Below, one piece after another: positions 31,986 to 43,148 of a DNA stretch of 64,000 nucleotides. The position numbers and the translations under genes are program-made. Numbering within the stretch: the stretch's first letter is position 1; each line of letters starts with the position of its first letter. Below the pieces are notes generated by a model. It was not told the origin of the DNA, searched no databases, and saw nothing but the letters and a program-made list of their open reading frames with translations. This DNA comes from Chlorops oryzae (lineage: Eukaryota > Arthropoda > Insecta > Diptera > Chloropidae), in contig CM035806.1 in NCBI GenBank assembly GCA_020466095.1, forward strand, positions 15,427,224 through 15,491,223, written 5' to 3'.

Positions 31986-32959
31986 AAAATTAAAAAAAAA
32001 TTTTTTTTGATTTCCTGTTATATTAGCAATCGGCCAACGTTTGTTTCATCTTCTTATCTTAATTAGCTTTTGAGTTATAAAATTTTGAAAGAAGGCTTAT
32101 TAAACAAGGATTTTCAAAGATATTTCAAGGACCGTTCAGTGTTTTTAGATGGCACCTATCGAAAAATCAACAAAATTTAAAAATTCCTTTCATGATGCCG
32201 CATGCCTTTGCTTAACCCGCCAGCTTTTGATAAATATTTTTTGAACCTCTGTCTGCCTCTTTTTATGTCTCTCCTCCTCTCTATCTATCTATCTATATAT
32301 CTATCTATATATCCGCCTATCCCTCCCTCTTCCTCTCTTTCCTTTCACGTTCAAAGACATATGATTTTATTTTTAAAATATTTCGTATTCCAGTTCATTA
32401 ATTTTTAAAATCAGGCGTATACCAGGGTGTATTTAACAAGGTGTAGGCACTATGGCAACAACTCGAACAAAAACAACATAGCACTGTGATTGTCAAACGA
32501 AATTGGAATATCGGAACACATCGATACGAGTACTTATAAGAAGGAAAAGGAAAAGTTTTTATATGATAAAAAAAAGTAGCAAAGCGGCGAATAACTGATG
32601 AAAATTCGATTGAAGAGGTCGGACCATCCGTTTTAAGAGAAGCTCAAGAGTGTATGGTCTGTCCAAAAAATAAAAATAAAAAATTTAAAAAAAATTATAC
32701 CGGATGCATTCCCTACTTATACACGGTGGATTGTAGATGGCTCGTCCTTGGTACTTTTATTCGATTCCTTCATGCATTTTTAGTATAAAAAGTAGAATTT
32801 GAGATTTTATTGAAATTATTCATGATCGGCAGATTTTATAGCAGCTCTTTTTGCATTTCTAGAAGACAATTTAATAGTCGATGATCTTTGCAAGCCCAAA
32901 TCGAATTTATCTAGCTGCATTTTTATCCAAAATTTCATAACGAAAGTTTATCGTTTTCA
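31986..32959. other. non-coding stretch, nothing recognised
   Basis: (ATCT)n-like run near 32280-32312. Otherwise A/T-rich DNA without supported features. Confidence 0.5.
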
Positions 32960-33092
32960 AAAACAAAACCGTCCTATGCAGATCAAAATAGATTGCGGAC
33001 ATTTCACACACCCGAAACACACACACGCACACACACATAATAAAAAAACACACACAAACACAAAATACCCTCGACACCGTGAGTGTCACAAG
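32960..33092 (-). repeat. possible 5' fragment of a DINE-like family A copy
   Basis: AATACCCTCGACACCGTGAGTGTC at its right edge is the complement of a family A 5' end. To its left lies a CA-rich run (CACACACACGCACACACAC) replacing the usual CACACAACCACACAAACGC. The rest of the element is missing. Boundaries are approximate. Confidence 0.45.
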
Positions 33093-33509
33093 GTTACATA
33101 TCAGTCTCTATAGTTGTATGAATATATTTGTTAAAATTTTTACCACCCCCAGGGCAGCATTTCGAAATTTGCACTTTAACAGTTCGTTATATTTAAATTC
33201 ATGTCCGTTGCCATCCAGCACACTAATGAAAATTGAATTTTCCGGTGATTGATCATACATGGCCACATATCAAGTTCGTGGTTGACATCAAATTTAGGCA
33301 GACAGCGACTTAACCGAAGTGCAATGCCATCTACTTAATGAAATTGTTTGCTCGGAAAGCTTTTTTGTGGGTGTGCGAAAGTGTCGGTCTGCCGGTGTGT
33401 GCACCGTTTGTGTTTGTAAAGCGTAAGTAAATGCTTAAAATTCATTTATTTGATTACTGTCGATATCTCTCGATATGAAGTTCGGAGCCATAATTTGAAC
33501 TCAAAAAAA
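33093..33509. other. non-coding stretch, nothing recognised
   Basis: A/T-rich sequence between two DINE-like pieces. No supported gene. Confidence 0.5.
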
Positions 33510-34336
33510 AACAAGTAAGGGTGTTATAGTCAGGCGAGCCTGACAATAGAATACCCGACACAGACACTTATGTTCGAATAATTTTTAATATCAAGAGGTG
33601 TTTAAGGACATATTGGGCCCATATACCGACTTTTGTTAAATTTCTTTATAAAAACCGCCCATTTGCCACGCCCAATTTTTCAATTTTTTTGGGATTCTAA
33701 TCGGACCCTTATATATACGCTTAAATTTTAAGTTTCATTGAAATATTTCAATAAAGTCCGCAGTGATGACAATAAAGTGACAGACCCTAGTACTAGAGGT
33801 ACCCTTAATAATGGTTCTATCGAAATATGGGGAGGACGTTACTGGCTATCAAGGAAGCATACGTGCCAACTTTCGTTCAAGTCCCATTTGTATTTCGGGT
33901 GTAGGAGACAATTTTCGAAAAACTCCCTTATGCCACGCCCACTTTTCAAATTTTTTGAAATCATATTATGTACTTGCCTTTAAACATGTTCAAATACCAA
34001 GTTTCATCAAAATATCTTGAAAAACTCAGGTTTTAGAGCAATTTTTGTGATTTTCGTAACAGACCCTAGTACTGGAGGTACCCCTAAAAATGGTCCGATC
34101 GGGTCCATTCTCGAACTTGTTTTTACTCATGTCCCCGTGAGCACGCATTTTGTCAAGATAGCTCAACTCCTTCGATAAGATAACTGTATACAGACAGACG
34201 GACAGACGGACATGTCTAAATCGAATCTCCTGGTGACGCTGATCATTTCTATATACATTTTGTATGGTCTATCTCGACTGGTTCTGGGTGTTACACACAA
34301 CCCAACAAACGCAATATACCCTCGACACAGAGAGTG
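33510..34336 (-). mobile_element. DINE-1/HINE-like family A copy 4 (left half of a head-to-head pair)
   Basis: Minus-strand copy. The plus strand starts AACAAGTAAGGGTGTTATAG with an intact hairpin GTCAGGCGAGCCTGAC and runs to CCTCGACACAGAGAGTGTC near 34338. Like the copy at 21241 it has the CAGACCCTAGTACT block twice (about 33781 and 34061). Its 5' end lacks the usual TATA boundary and is joined straight to the GTCCGTCCGTCTG run of the next copy. Confidence 0.78.
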
Positions 34337-34786
34337 TCCGTCCGTCTGTCTGTCTGTCCGTCTGTTTGTATACAGTTATCTTATCGAAGGAGTTGAGCTA
34401 TCTCGACAAAATTTGGTGTGCGTGCTTACGGGGACATGAGTACGAACAAGTTCGAGAATGGACCCGATCGGACCATTTTTAGGGGTACCTCCAGTACTAG
34501 GGTCTGTCACAAAAATCCCAAAACTGCCTTAAAATCTGACTTTTTCGAAATATTTTAATGAAACTTAAAATTTGAGCGTATATTCAAGCCTCCGCTTATA
34601 GTTCAACAAAAATTGGAAAAGTGGGCGTGGCAAAGGCAGTTTTCATTAAAAAAATCTATCAAAAGTCGGTATATGGGGCCTCTAATGGCCTTAAACACCT
34701 CTGGATATTAAAAATTATTTGAACATGTGTGTCTGTGTCGGGTATTCTATTGTCAGGCTCGCCTGACTATAACACCCTTACTTGTT
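34337..34786 (+). mobile_element. DINE-1/HINE-like family A copy 5 (right half of a head-to-head pair)
   Basis: Plus-strand copy that begins within the GTCC/GTCT microsatellite, so its first ~140 bases are missing. It continues through CAGTTATCTTATCGAAGGAG and the GTGGGCGTGGC block to the hairpin GTCAGGCTCGCCTGAC and CTTACTTGTT. With copy 4 it forms one composite bounded by AACAAGTAAG and CTTACTTGTT, both 3' ends pointing outward. Confidence 0.78.
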
Positions 34787-34837
34787 TTTTTGTTACTTCT
34801 GTTCTTCTGTACCTCTTACATAGGATATAATTTTAAA

Positions 34838-35465
34838 GTTTCGGACTCAATTTGAACTCATATTTAGAATTTCGGAGTCATATTTCTAAGCCTATCATTT
34901 CTCACATATTTCATACCCATTTCTGAAACATTTTTCGGAGCTTCAGGTATCCCATTTATTTCGGACTCATTCCATAGTTACACTTATGTATTTCTCAACC
35001 TGAATTTTCTCACATAGTTCCTTTTGGATTGATTTCGGAGTTGTGTTTTGAACCTCTGGACGACATATTTTCAATACATTTCGGACTAGTTTCGGAGTCA
35101 TATCTTTCAGCCTTTTGTTTCTTGCATTTTTCGGACTAATTTCAAAAACATGCACATGAACCTACTACTTACAAATTTCGGACTCTTTTCGGAGTCATAT
35201 TTTTCAGCATTTTGTTTCTTGAATTTTTCGGATTAATTTCGGAGTCATGCACATGAACCTATGGTTTCTCACAAATTTCGGACTCTTTTCGGAGTCATAT
35301 TTTTCATCCTTTAATTTCTTGCATTTTTCGGACTAATTCCGGAGTCATACATATGAACCTATAATTTCTCAAAAATTTCGAACTAATTTCGGAGTCATAT
35401 TTTTGAGCGTAGTATTGAAAGATTTCACTCATTTCGGACTAAGAAATCTGAACACACTCCGGAAA
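34838..35465. repeat. degenerate TTTCGGACT / TTTCGGAGTCATAT repeat field
   Basis: TTTCGGACT and TTTCGGAGTCATAT words alternate about every 20-60 bases, with longer units of about 115 bases (TTTCGGACTCTTTTCGGAGT, then TTTTTCAGC, then TTTCTTGC). The core word TTTCGGACT is the complement of AGTCCGAAA, the unit of the array at 63736-64000, so the two may share an origin. Confidence 0.75.
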
Positions 35466-36937
35466 TGTTTACTGGGATACATCCATTTACATTGTCCATG
35501 TTTGTATGGAAGAATTAAGTATTTGCTTTTATTTAATTTTTGTTTTTTTTGCTGTTTTTTTTTTTTTCAAAATTGTGCTTTTCAAACACAGCAAGGAATT
35601 CAAAGCCATTTCGGTTTAAATTTCATTTGGCAATGTCAATAAAGTCAGTCATCATAGCTTAAAAGTGTGGAATGAAGCGTTTTGGCTTACCTATCGCCGC
35701 CATTGCCATTGCGGTTGCTGTCGCTGTCGCTTTTGCTGTTTGTAATTGCATTTTACTCTATTTTGGCTCGCACTCAACCGGAAATGGACATGTGGCCAAC
35801 ATTCGAAGGGAAATACCCAGGCGGTGTCAGGAAGTTGCGTCCGAAACGAAATGAAAATGCGCAGCAACAAAAAAAAAAAAAAAACAGCAGGGCCTAACGT
35901 TATGCTTCGCAATGTTTATTCGAAAATCTACCGTCTACATTTAGCCCAGAGTGGTAGCCCCTCCACACCCAATCTCAAAGCATAATTTTATGTTTGCATA
36001 TTTAACAAACTGAAGCTCCGAATGTGGCGGGCGGTGACGGCGGCTCTTTTCGAATCGAAAATTCTTCCGAGTGTTGGTCTCACAGTCTCACATGCCGGCT
36101 TGTCCATCCGTCTGCATATATGTGTGTATGTAGGTCTGTCTATTCGTCTGTCCAATCGCTTGTCTGTCCGTCTGTTCATTTATCTATCCAAACAGTGCTT
36201 TATGCGGGCTGTCAATAACTGCGGTCGTATGCGGCCGACCATTCGACTATTTGACTGTTACGAGCCATTCATGCACCGATATGGATGGGTTCAAAGCGAG
36301 CAGAATTAACATACATACATAGGTAGGCTGGCGGTTGATAGATGCACCTTAATTTGTGACCATATGAAATCTACAAGTATTGCTCTCTGCCTCTGACTGT
36401 GGCCCTGCTTCGGATGGGTATTCGAAATCGGTTGCGGACTCCGACTCCGACTCGGATTCGGATGAGTATTCCGATTCGAAGTCAGATTCAAATTCTGACT
36501 GAATGGCTCGCTGGCTTTATTTGTTTAGCAGTGAATTTCAAATTATCTGTGAACATTGTCCTCGAGCATTGGAGATTTCATTGAAAATTTCGCAAACATT
36601 TTCAACGTATTGCCACATTATTGTTGTCGTTGTCGTTGTCGCTGTCGTTTTCGTTATTATCGTTGTTGTTGCCGTTGTAATTTTAAGCAAATATTGAGTT
36701 TAATCTTAATTGAGTACAAATTCTCAATTACAGACGCGTTGCTTACCCAAAAGCCTATCACTTCCCTGCACTTCACCACGCTTCGCTTCGCATCGCATCA
36801 CTTCACATCACTTTCGCATTGGGGAATTGTATTTATCCATTTGTCCGTCAATATTGTCAATTCAAATAAAATTTTGAATGCGCGCTTATACCTTTACTCA
36901 CCTCACAATGGCTACAATAATAGTCAATATGGCTCCC
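35466..36937. other. non-coding stretch with short codon-like repeats
   Basis: Hexamer-type runs at 35695-35740 (GCCATTGCC, GCTGTCGCT), 36425-36485 (ACTCCGACTC, GGATTCGG) and 36620-36675 (GTTGTCGTTGTCG). A frame MKRFGLPIAAIAIAVAVAVA at 35672 looks like a signal sequence but is produced by the hexamer run. No gene is supported. Confidence 0.5.
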
Positions 36938-37026
36938 CTTACTCTCTCTCTCTCTCTCTCTCCCTCTCTCAATATAATTTTCTCTCTCTCTCTCTCCCTC
37001 TCTCTCAATATAATTTTCTCTCTCTT

Positions 37027-37062
<36 letters not shown>

Positions 37063-37160
37063 CTCTCTCTCCTCTCTCAATATAATTTTATCTCTCTCTT
37101 TCTCTCTCTCTCGTTCTCTTACTCTCTCTATCTTTCTCTCTCTCTCTCTCTCTCTCTTTA

Positions 37161-37194
<34 letters not shown>

Positions 37195-37313
37195 TCTCTC
37201 TCTTTCTCTCTCTCTTTCTCTCTCTATCTTCTCTCTTTTCTCTCTCTCTTCTCTCTTTCTCTCTCTTCTCTTCTCTCTCTCTCTTTCTCTCTCTCTCTTT
37301 CTCTCTCTCTCTT

Positions 37314-37344
<31 letters not shown>

Positions 37345-37346
37345 TT

Positions 37347-37398
<52 letters not shown>
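36938..37398. repeat. (CT)n tract with interspersed AATATAATTTT units
   Basis: About 460 bases of CT repeats with periodic TTCTCT variants. In the first 160 bases CAATATAATTTTCTCTCT recurs three times as a higher-order unit. It ends abruptly at the sequence homologous to the long-TIR element (37399). It gives spurious LSLSLS and ERERER frames. Confidence 0.97.
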
Positions 37399-37402
<4 letters not shown>

Positions 37403-37735
37403 GGGGCGAAAAATTCATTTTAAAAAAATTGCTTTTGTATGGGAGCCCCCCTAATGAGAGGAGGTAGGGGGCAGGTTTCTTAAGAGAAATTGTTGGGGAT
37501 GAAAAATAAGGGGGTTGGTCTTACATTTTACCCCTGTAGGAGCGACTCTGCTTACAGAAGCATCAAAAATTGGGGAAAAAATAAAAATAAGTTTTTTTTA
37601 CTTTGTGCGTAATTTTTTTTTACATCAAATAACCTTAAAAGTAGTATTTTATGGAATCTTTATTAAAAGTTCATCGAATTATGATAGAGGAAATGAGTTC
37701 AAAAAAAAATCATCACCCGAATGCCCATACAAAGT
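37399..37735 (-). repeat. truncated reverse copy of the long-TIR element
   Basis: The reverse complement aligns with about 19030-19345 of the long-TIR element. Shared landmarks are GGGTGATGA, GATGAACTTTTAATAAAGA, CATAAAATACTA, TTTTAAGGTTATTT, GTAAGCAGAGT, GCTCCTA, AGGGG and CCCCCTA. Both ends of the element are missing, and the left edge is a CT tract. Confidence 0.82.
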
Positions 37736-37861
37736 GTTAATAGGAGAATGCAATGGCACGGATACAATTGGTCACTAGAACTGGTGACGGAGGAACTACT
37801 GTCAGTTTGAATCAGTCACTTGTGACACTTACTGTTGGCTAGCTTCGGACACACAGAGCAA

Positions 37862-38210
37862 CATGGAATAAAACCGAAAAAATAACGGTAACGGTAACAA
37901 AATGTCTACGAACATTGGTAAGGGTAAAGCTAAAGGGTTTTTTATTTAACGGTTAGGGTTTTACCAATATATACCGGTGATTGTTACGGAAAAAATTATT
38001 TAAAAAATTTATTTCAAAATTTCAAAACAATCAAATTTTTTTTAAAAAAAATATTTTTTTTAATTAAAGTTTTTTCAAGTAATACAAATTAACTCAAAAC
38101 ATTATTAATTTTTGTTACTGACCTTCATATTTTTGGAGCATTTTAAATTTTACCGGTAACAAAGTTATAAGGGTACCCGGTAACGGTAAGGGTAACGGTT
38201 TCATTCCCTG
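37862..38210. mobile_element. hAT MITE (GGTAACGGTAAC family) with 8-bp target duplication
   Basis: The right end reads GGTTTCATTCCCTG (complement CAGGGAATGAAACC) and the left end CATGGAATAAAACC, an imperfect TIR followed by GGTAACGGTAAC repeats on both sides. Flanks are CAGAGCAA (37854-37861) and CAGAGCAC (38211-38218), an 8-bp duplication with one change. Length is 349 bp, non-coding. The ACGGTAACGGTAAC words are likely subterminal repeats. Confidence 0.8.
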
Positions 38211-38218
38211 CAGAGCAC

Positions 38219-39642
38219 AACAAAATGCTCATCAATACATTAACATAGTACTTATCCACTGTTTACAGACGAAAATAGCATTTGAGCTTTATACGAGTAT
38301 ATGGCGGTGGGGGTTGGGGTGTGTAGTGTGGGGTGTGTGGGGTGTAGAAAATCGTACGAATGATGATTATACATTCATGCTTTGTCTCACATACTTACTT
38401 AATTGTTTTGTTTGCTCGCCAAACAGACAAATCACTCTATGTTAACTTCGTAAAGTGATTAAATATGCTTTGCATAAAAACAAATACGCAAATTAAATGT
38501 GAAAATTGCAGTTTCCATCATTCGAGTTCGCATCCGATTCGATTCGATTCGAGTCGATTCGAATCGATCCAATGCAATCAAATCGAATTTAAATCCCAGA
38601 GCATTGTAAATTCATTAATGTTAAGCATTGACAATGTCATTTGGGGCTTTTTATTACAGAATTTTTAATTTTTTATTCAGAAAACGTTTTGCTACAGCTC
38701 AAATGAAATTGACATAGAAAATGCAATACAAAAAGCTGTCAATTTGTAATTTTTCTTCTTTTTTTAGAATTATTTTATTTATTTTTGTTTGGCTCTTGGT
38801 GGAACACGAGTGCCCTTCATGGACCTTTCAAAACGTATGCACATACATTTGTACAATATATATTGTCTGAGCCGTCTTTATGCAAATTGTTTGTTTTGTT
38901 TTAAACCTTAACGAGACATGAGACATTGACAGCTGCTGGCTGCCGCCAATGATTTTCTTTGAATTTTTGTTGTTTTTTTTTTTGACAATTTCCACTTAAC
39001 TTTTTTTTTCTTCATTTTGCCAAATTAGTTGAATGCCGATGAATGGTATGATAGGAAAATAATGGATTCGGAAAAATTCCAGTCAATCAAGGTCCTGCGC
39101 CTCAATATTGAGCTTGTGCCAATTAGTAGTGAAAACAGTGCCGCACTAGCATATGCATAGGCGCAGGCATCGTTTCGTCGGTGTTTTGAGCAACTGAGTA
39201 CTGAGAAATGACCAATTTTTCGGCACTAATAATCAGTGTGTGTGTGTGTGTGTGGTATTGTGCTGTTGCAGTGCTATTCGTATGCTCAGTTCGGAGCAAT
39301 CAACGTTATTTTCGTTTTTTGGTGGATGGTGGAAATTTCATCGTTTGATGTGTAACGCACTTGTAGATGGCAGTTGATCATAAGTGGCTTCTCAACGTTG
39401 ATTAATGCTTGCAATTGGTTTTTAACCAATTTGCAAGTGCGTGTCTCTATAGTTGAAGTATCATTTTTCGATATTTTTTCCCAGCTTCGTCGCCGGCTTG
39501 TTTTCCGCTTCGAGTGATTTAGTTGGTTGGAAGGCCTACGAAGTTCGAGAAGAACGTGATAATTGCTGAATTTGTGGTAAATCGAACGTGTCACAATGTT
39601 GCCATATAACCAACAAAAAAAAAAAAATTCTGCATCTCCATA
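38219..39642. other. non-coding stretch with small repeats
   Basis: A TGGGGTGTGTGGGGTG run near 38312-38345, a (GATTC)n-like run at 38535-38570, and (GT)n at 39237-39253. A 153-codon minus-strand frame at 39286-39747 overlaps the transposon start at 39643 and has no recognised domain. No gene is supported. Confidence 0.5.
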
Positions 39643-39858
39643 CACTGTAGGAAGATTGGGGTAAGCTGGAGCGCTGGCGACTAGTTCTCGAGTACAGGAA
39701 AAAGAACTAGTACACGGACAGTAGAGACCAACTAGTGGCATGGTCAACCAGGCGCCTACAGTTCAATTTTGCTCAAACGTTAATCTAATAAACATATATG
39801 TGCCTACCTACAATATATTTGCTGAGCGTGAGACAAATGGCTCCGTGGCGTAGTGAGT
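39643..39858 (+). mobile_element. 5'-end copy of the CCCTGTAGGAAG tRNA-module element, truncated
   Basis: Homologous to 57183-57370. Landmarks are CTGTAGGAAGA, AGTTCTCGAGT, AGGAAAAAGAACTAGTACAC, CTAACTAGTGGCAT (here CCAACTAGTGGCAT), ATTAATCTAATA, ATATATTTGCTG and TCCGTGGCGTAGTGA. It breaks off in the A-box region of the tRNA-like module, after which an ATATCGAA repeat begins. About 30 bases are inserted relative to the 57-kb copy around 39795. Confidence 0.8.
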
Positions 39859-39879
39859 AGGTTTGGCCAAAAAATATCG

Positions 39880-39945
39880 ATAATATCGAAATATCGAAAA
39901 TATCGAAATATCGCAACGATATTTGTACTCGATACTTTATTTTTT
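39880..39945. repeat. ATATCGAA-type short repeat
   Basis: Irregular repeats of ATATCGA/AATATCGAAAAT directly after the truncated element. This may be microsatellite expansion at a break. Confidence 0.7.
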
Positions 39946-41952
39946 GATATTTCGATGTATCGATACCGATTTGGCAGTATCGAAATACGATATTTTTTGT
40001 CAATCAGAAATCCAGTGTTTGCCAAATCAGTGCTTTTTATCACTAAGACGAGATTTACACAGTAAGACTTTCTGATAGAAAAACATTTTGTTTTTGCATA
40101 AAAGACGGACAACAAAGCTTCGTAAACCGATGCGCTTAGCAATCTGAAAAAAGTCATTATATGCAACGCTTTATAACGGTAACGCAATTCGATTTCTTTT
40201 AAATAATAATTTGTCGTCGATTCAGTTTTAAATATCGAAATAAGAAAATTGTTTTTTACTCTGGGTAACCCCTACTGTTGAAAGCGTTGCCTTAGTATCT
40301 CCTGAAAGCTAATGAGTATGCACACTTTTAACGACGAAAAGTTGTACTTAATAAGAATCCATCGTTCTTGATACTTGAGGGAAAATTGCTGGGTACGCAT
40401 GTTCAATGCCTTGTATCTCCCAAAACTAATGAGTATCCCATTTTCAAATAGCAAAAGTGGCTAAGTACTTGCTAATTGCAAAATTCAAAAAAAAATTCAC
40501 CATCAATTTTACAAAAAAAAAGGCTAAGTTGTTGCAATGTTCAAACCATTTCAACATCAATTTACATTTTAAAAAAAAAAAATTGAATTTTGAATTTTGT
40601 GCGCATCTTTAATAGCTCAATAAAATTTCTATAGAAATCGTTACCACTTATTTTTCCGAATTGTTTTTTTTTTATTCGAAATTATGCATGAAAAAATACG
40701 AATTTTTCATTTTTTCAATTTTTATAAAGCTGTAGGCAGTATCAAAAGTTTGACCCCAGAAGAAGTCGGAAAATCGGAAAAATTCGCCGACTTCTTAAAA
40801 AATGTTATAACTTTGTTTTGTACCTTGCACAAACTTGAAGCATTAAAATTTGATTTTCCGACTTTCCTATTTTCCGACGCCTTTGTGAATACCCCTTATC
40901 TTATATAACGCAAACTAAGTGTAATACAACAGAAATTTTGTGCCCTCTAAATCATATTCTCTAGAGGTACATACGATTGATCCAAATATGAAGAATTTGC
41001 GGAACATGAACCATTTTTTGTTGTCCGCTTCACGTGAAATGCCCCATTGTCATTCTATCATAATTATACGTACATATGTAGTTATTGAGATGTAAAATTT
41101 CGAAAGATTTTTTACCTAATTGATTTTTTCAAGGACATTTCACTGAAAAATAGAATAGGAACTTGAACATCAATTTCTATCGAAAGATGATTAAAATTTT
41201 TTATTCTCTTTCAGGAGGTCGATTGCCTGCCGATTGCATGACCCTTTGCTCTTTATGAGAGCTCGCGCACTCCGAATTTGGACTGATGAATGATTTCATG
41301 CATCGCCCGAGTTAAAGCTGAGACAGAGCACATCATTTTTTGGTGATCGGTCACATCATCGAATTCGTTATTTACAATTTGCTAGATTTCATATTTGCTG
41401 GAAGAAAATAATCAAGAAAGAGAAAGAGAAGAGAAGAAGATGGAGCCGTTATAAATATTCAAATCCAGCGATTATTTTTGAGACGTTAAAGTACAATATT
41501 GCAGTGCTTTAATAAAATTATACTCAATGAATATTTTAAGAAGGACCGAAGCGGTAAGTCCTCTCCCCCTTTTCATTATATAGGAGTATAGTTTTTCTTT
41601 ATGCATGACTCGAAATGACCATGGGAAGCTATTTTATTTTATAGTTAAACACACATACGCACTCACACACACAACAAAGTTTGTATTGATTATCAATAAT
41701 TTTAATTTTTTTTTTAAAGCAATCGATTGTAAATACATATATCACGGAAAAGACTCGGAAACGATATTAAATATGAGTAAAAAAAAGACTCGATTATAAT
41801 GACAAATATGACTCGAAAACGACTAGCAAATGATATCAAATATGACCCCCCAAGAAGAGTCGCGGCTAGGGTACCATTTTCTCCCGACAAAACAGTCATA
41901 TAATATGTATGACTCATATTCGATCAGAAAACGAGCGCATATTTGATTATAT
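39946..41952. other. non-coding stretch, nothing firm
   Basis: A/T-rich. GGAAAATCGGAAAAATTCGCCGAC-type words and their complements TTTTCCGAC lie near 40768-40880, but I could not define element ends. GACTCGAAAACGACTAG-like words at 41750-41960 lead into the repeat module at 41953. Confidence 0.45.
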
Positions 41953-42013
41953 TAATCAGTCAAAGGACTCGAAATCGAGTCGCTTTCGATCAAAATTTTA
42001 ATAAAATGTTGGG
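41953..42013 (+). repeat. dispersed 60-bp module, copy 1
   Basis: Reads TAATCAGTC, then GGACTCGAAATCGAGTCGC, TTTCGATCAAAATTTTAATA and AAATG. A second copy at 43731-43786 is in the same orientation with few differences. The core is a palindrome of GACTCGA/TCGAGTC. Confidence 0.7.
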
Positions 42014-42024
42014 TGGGTATGTAT

Positions 42025-42493
42025 CAGCGTTGCCAGACGTCCCGCATTTTGCGGGATGTCCCGTTTTTTGGCCTAAAATTATAATGTCCCGCCGGGACAT
42101 GAAAAATCCCGCTTTTTTTCAAATATATGGAAACTAACTTTTAGTTTGTTAAAGATAAAAAAGAAATCTTAGATTCGGTGAAAGGGTCAGAAAAGTACAA
42201 ATAAATTTGAAATAATCTACTAATGTAACAAAATGTAAGAAATTTAAAAAGAATTTACTAACGTAACAAAATGTTTAAAATCTTTGAATGCGAGCAATAA
42301 TGCCATAGAAAGAAAAAGTAATTCTGAATATACATAATTAATACTTTGTTAAGGGGTTTTTGTTGGAATTCCACATTTGTTGTCTCGCGAAAGTAAATTT
42401 AAATTTGTCCCGCAATTGCTTGTGAAATCCCGCATTTTTTGGATAAATTTTAAAAAAATCCCGCTTTTTAAGAAAATTCATCTGGCAACGCTG
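42025..42493. mobile_element. hAT MITE (TCCCGC family) with perfect 8-bp target duplication
   Basis: The TIR CAGCGTTGCCAGA (42025-42037) is matched exactly by its complement at 42481-42493. Flanks carry an identical 8-bp GTATGTAT (42017-42024 and 42494-42501). TCCCGCATTTT/TCCCGCTTTTT words recur near both ends, several per side, like subterminal binding sites. Length is 469 bp, no coding capacity. The target lies just after the dispersed module at 41953. Confidence 0.93.
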
Positions 42494-42501
42494 GTATGTA
42501 T

Positions 42502-43110
42502 ATTCAATTGTCTTAGATTTTGAATAGAGCTACAGGAGGCAAAAAGGATATTTGTTTGAGCAAGTGCTGGCAACTTTGATTAATTCTTCTGAATGTGAAC
42601 CGGTCCACGGCTGTTTCAAATCTATTTCTTGAAAAACTTTTTCTTTTTTTTTTTAAATATAACTACTTACTCGTTTATTTTATAAACACTTCCATTTCGA
42701 AAGTATTTTGGTATTTCCTTAGGTACAAAAACGACAGCACTGCTCCTATGTATGTACATATGTTTAATAAAGGCTAGCGAAAGACGAATTGCATGAACTG
42801 TGCTTTATGCGACATCAATTATCAATTATCACGCCATGTCTCATGATATTCGCGCTCACATTTCTTTCCATGCCATGCCAACCCAAGAATCAAAGAAAAC
42901 AAATAGACTTTGTACATTACATGCAGGTAGAAATCTTAATTTTATTATGCTTTTTATTTCGCTAAAGCGGTGAAGTCAAGGGGAAGAGCAAGATTAGTTT
43001 CACATAAAAATAAACATACGAGTAATTGTTCGAATTGGTATGTGTCGTGTGTGTTCGCTGATATCACTATACATTTCATTGCCTTTTGGCTGCGTTTAAG
43101 TAGGGTTGGA
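42502..43110. other. region upstream of the candidate promoter
   Basis: A/T-rich sequence with no gene. It would hold proximal regulatory DNA if the promoter at 43111 is real. No clear TATA box lies 25-35 bases upstream of the proposed start, as is usual for Inr+DPE promoters. Confidence 0.5.
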
Positions 43111-43113
43111 GGC

Positions 43114-43148
43114 TCAGTCTCTTTCTGCGCGCGCGGCTGTTCGGTCGT
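43114..43148 (+). promoter_or_regulatory. Inr + DPE core promoter
   Basis: TCAGTC at 43114-43119 matches the fly initiator consensus TCAKTY, with the start A at 43116. GGTCGT at 43143-43148 occupies exactly +28 to +33 and fits the downstream promoter element consensus RGWYVT. Inr and DPE must be at this fixed spacing to be bound by TFIID, so the match is informative. The segment lies in a local GC-rich island (GCGCGCGCGGCTG) and leads into an exon-like sequence with a good splice donor. Confidence 0.6.

Noticed and set aside
35672..35854. 60-codon frame beginning with a signal-peptide-like hydrophobic run
   Set aside because: The hydrophobic part is produced by a GCCATTGCC/GCTGTCGCT hexamer run, and the rest has no recognisable feature.
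36556..37467. 303-codon frame rich in LSLSLS
   Set aside because: Mostly a CT microsatellite, with no protein character outside it.
39286..39747. 153-codon minus-strand frame
   Set aside because: It overlaps the end of the transposon copy at 39643 and has no recognised domain.
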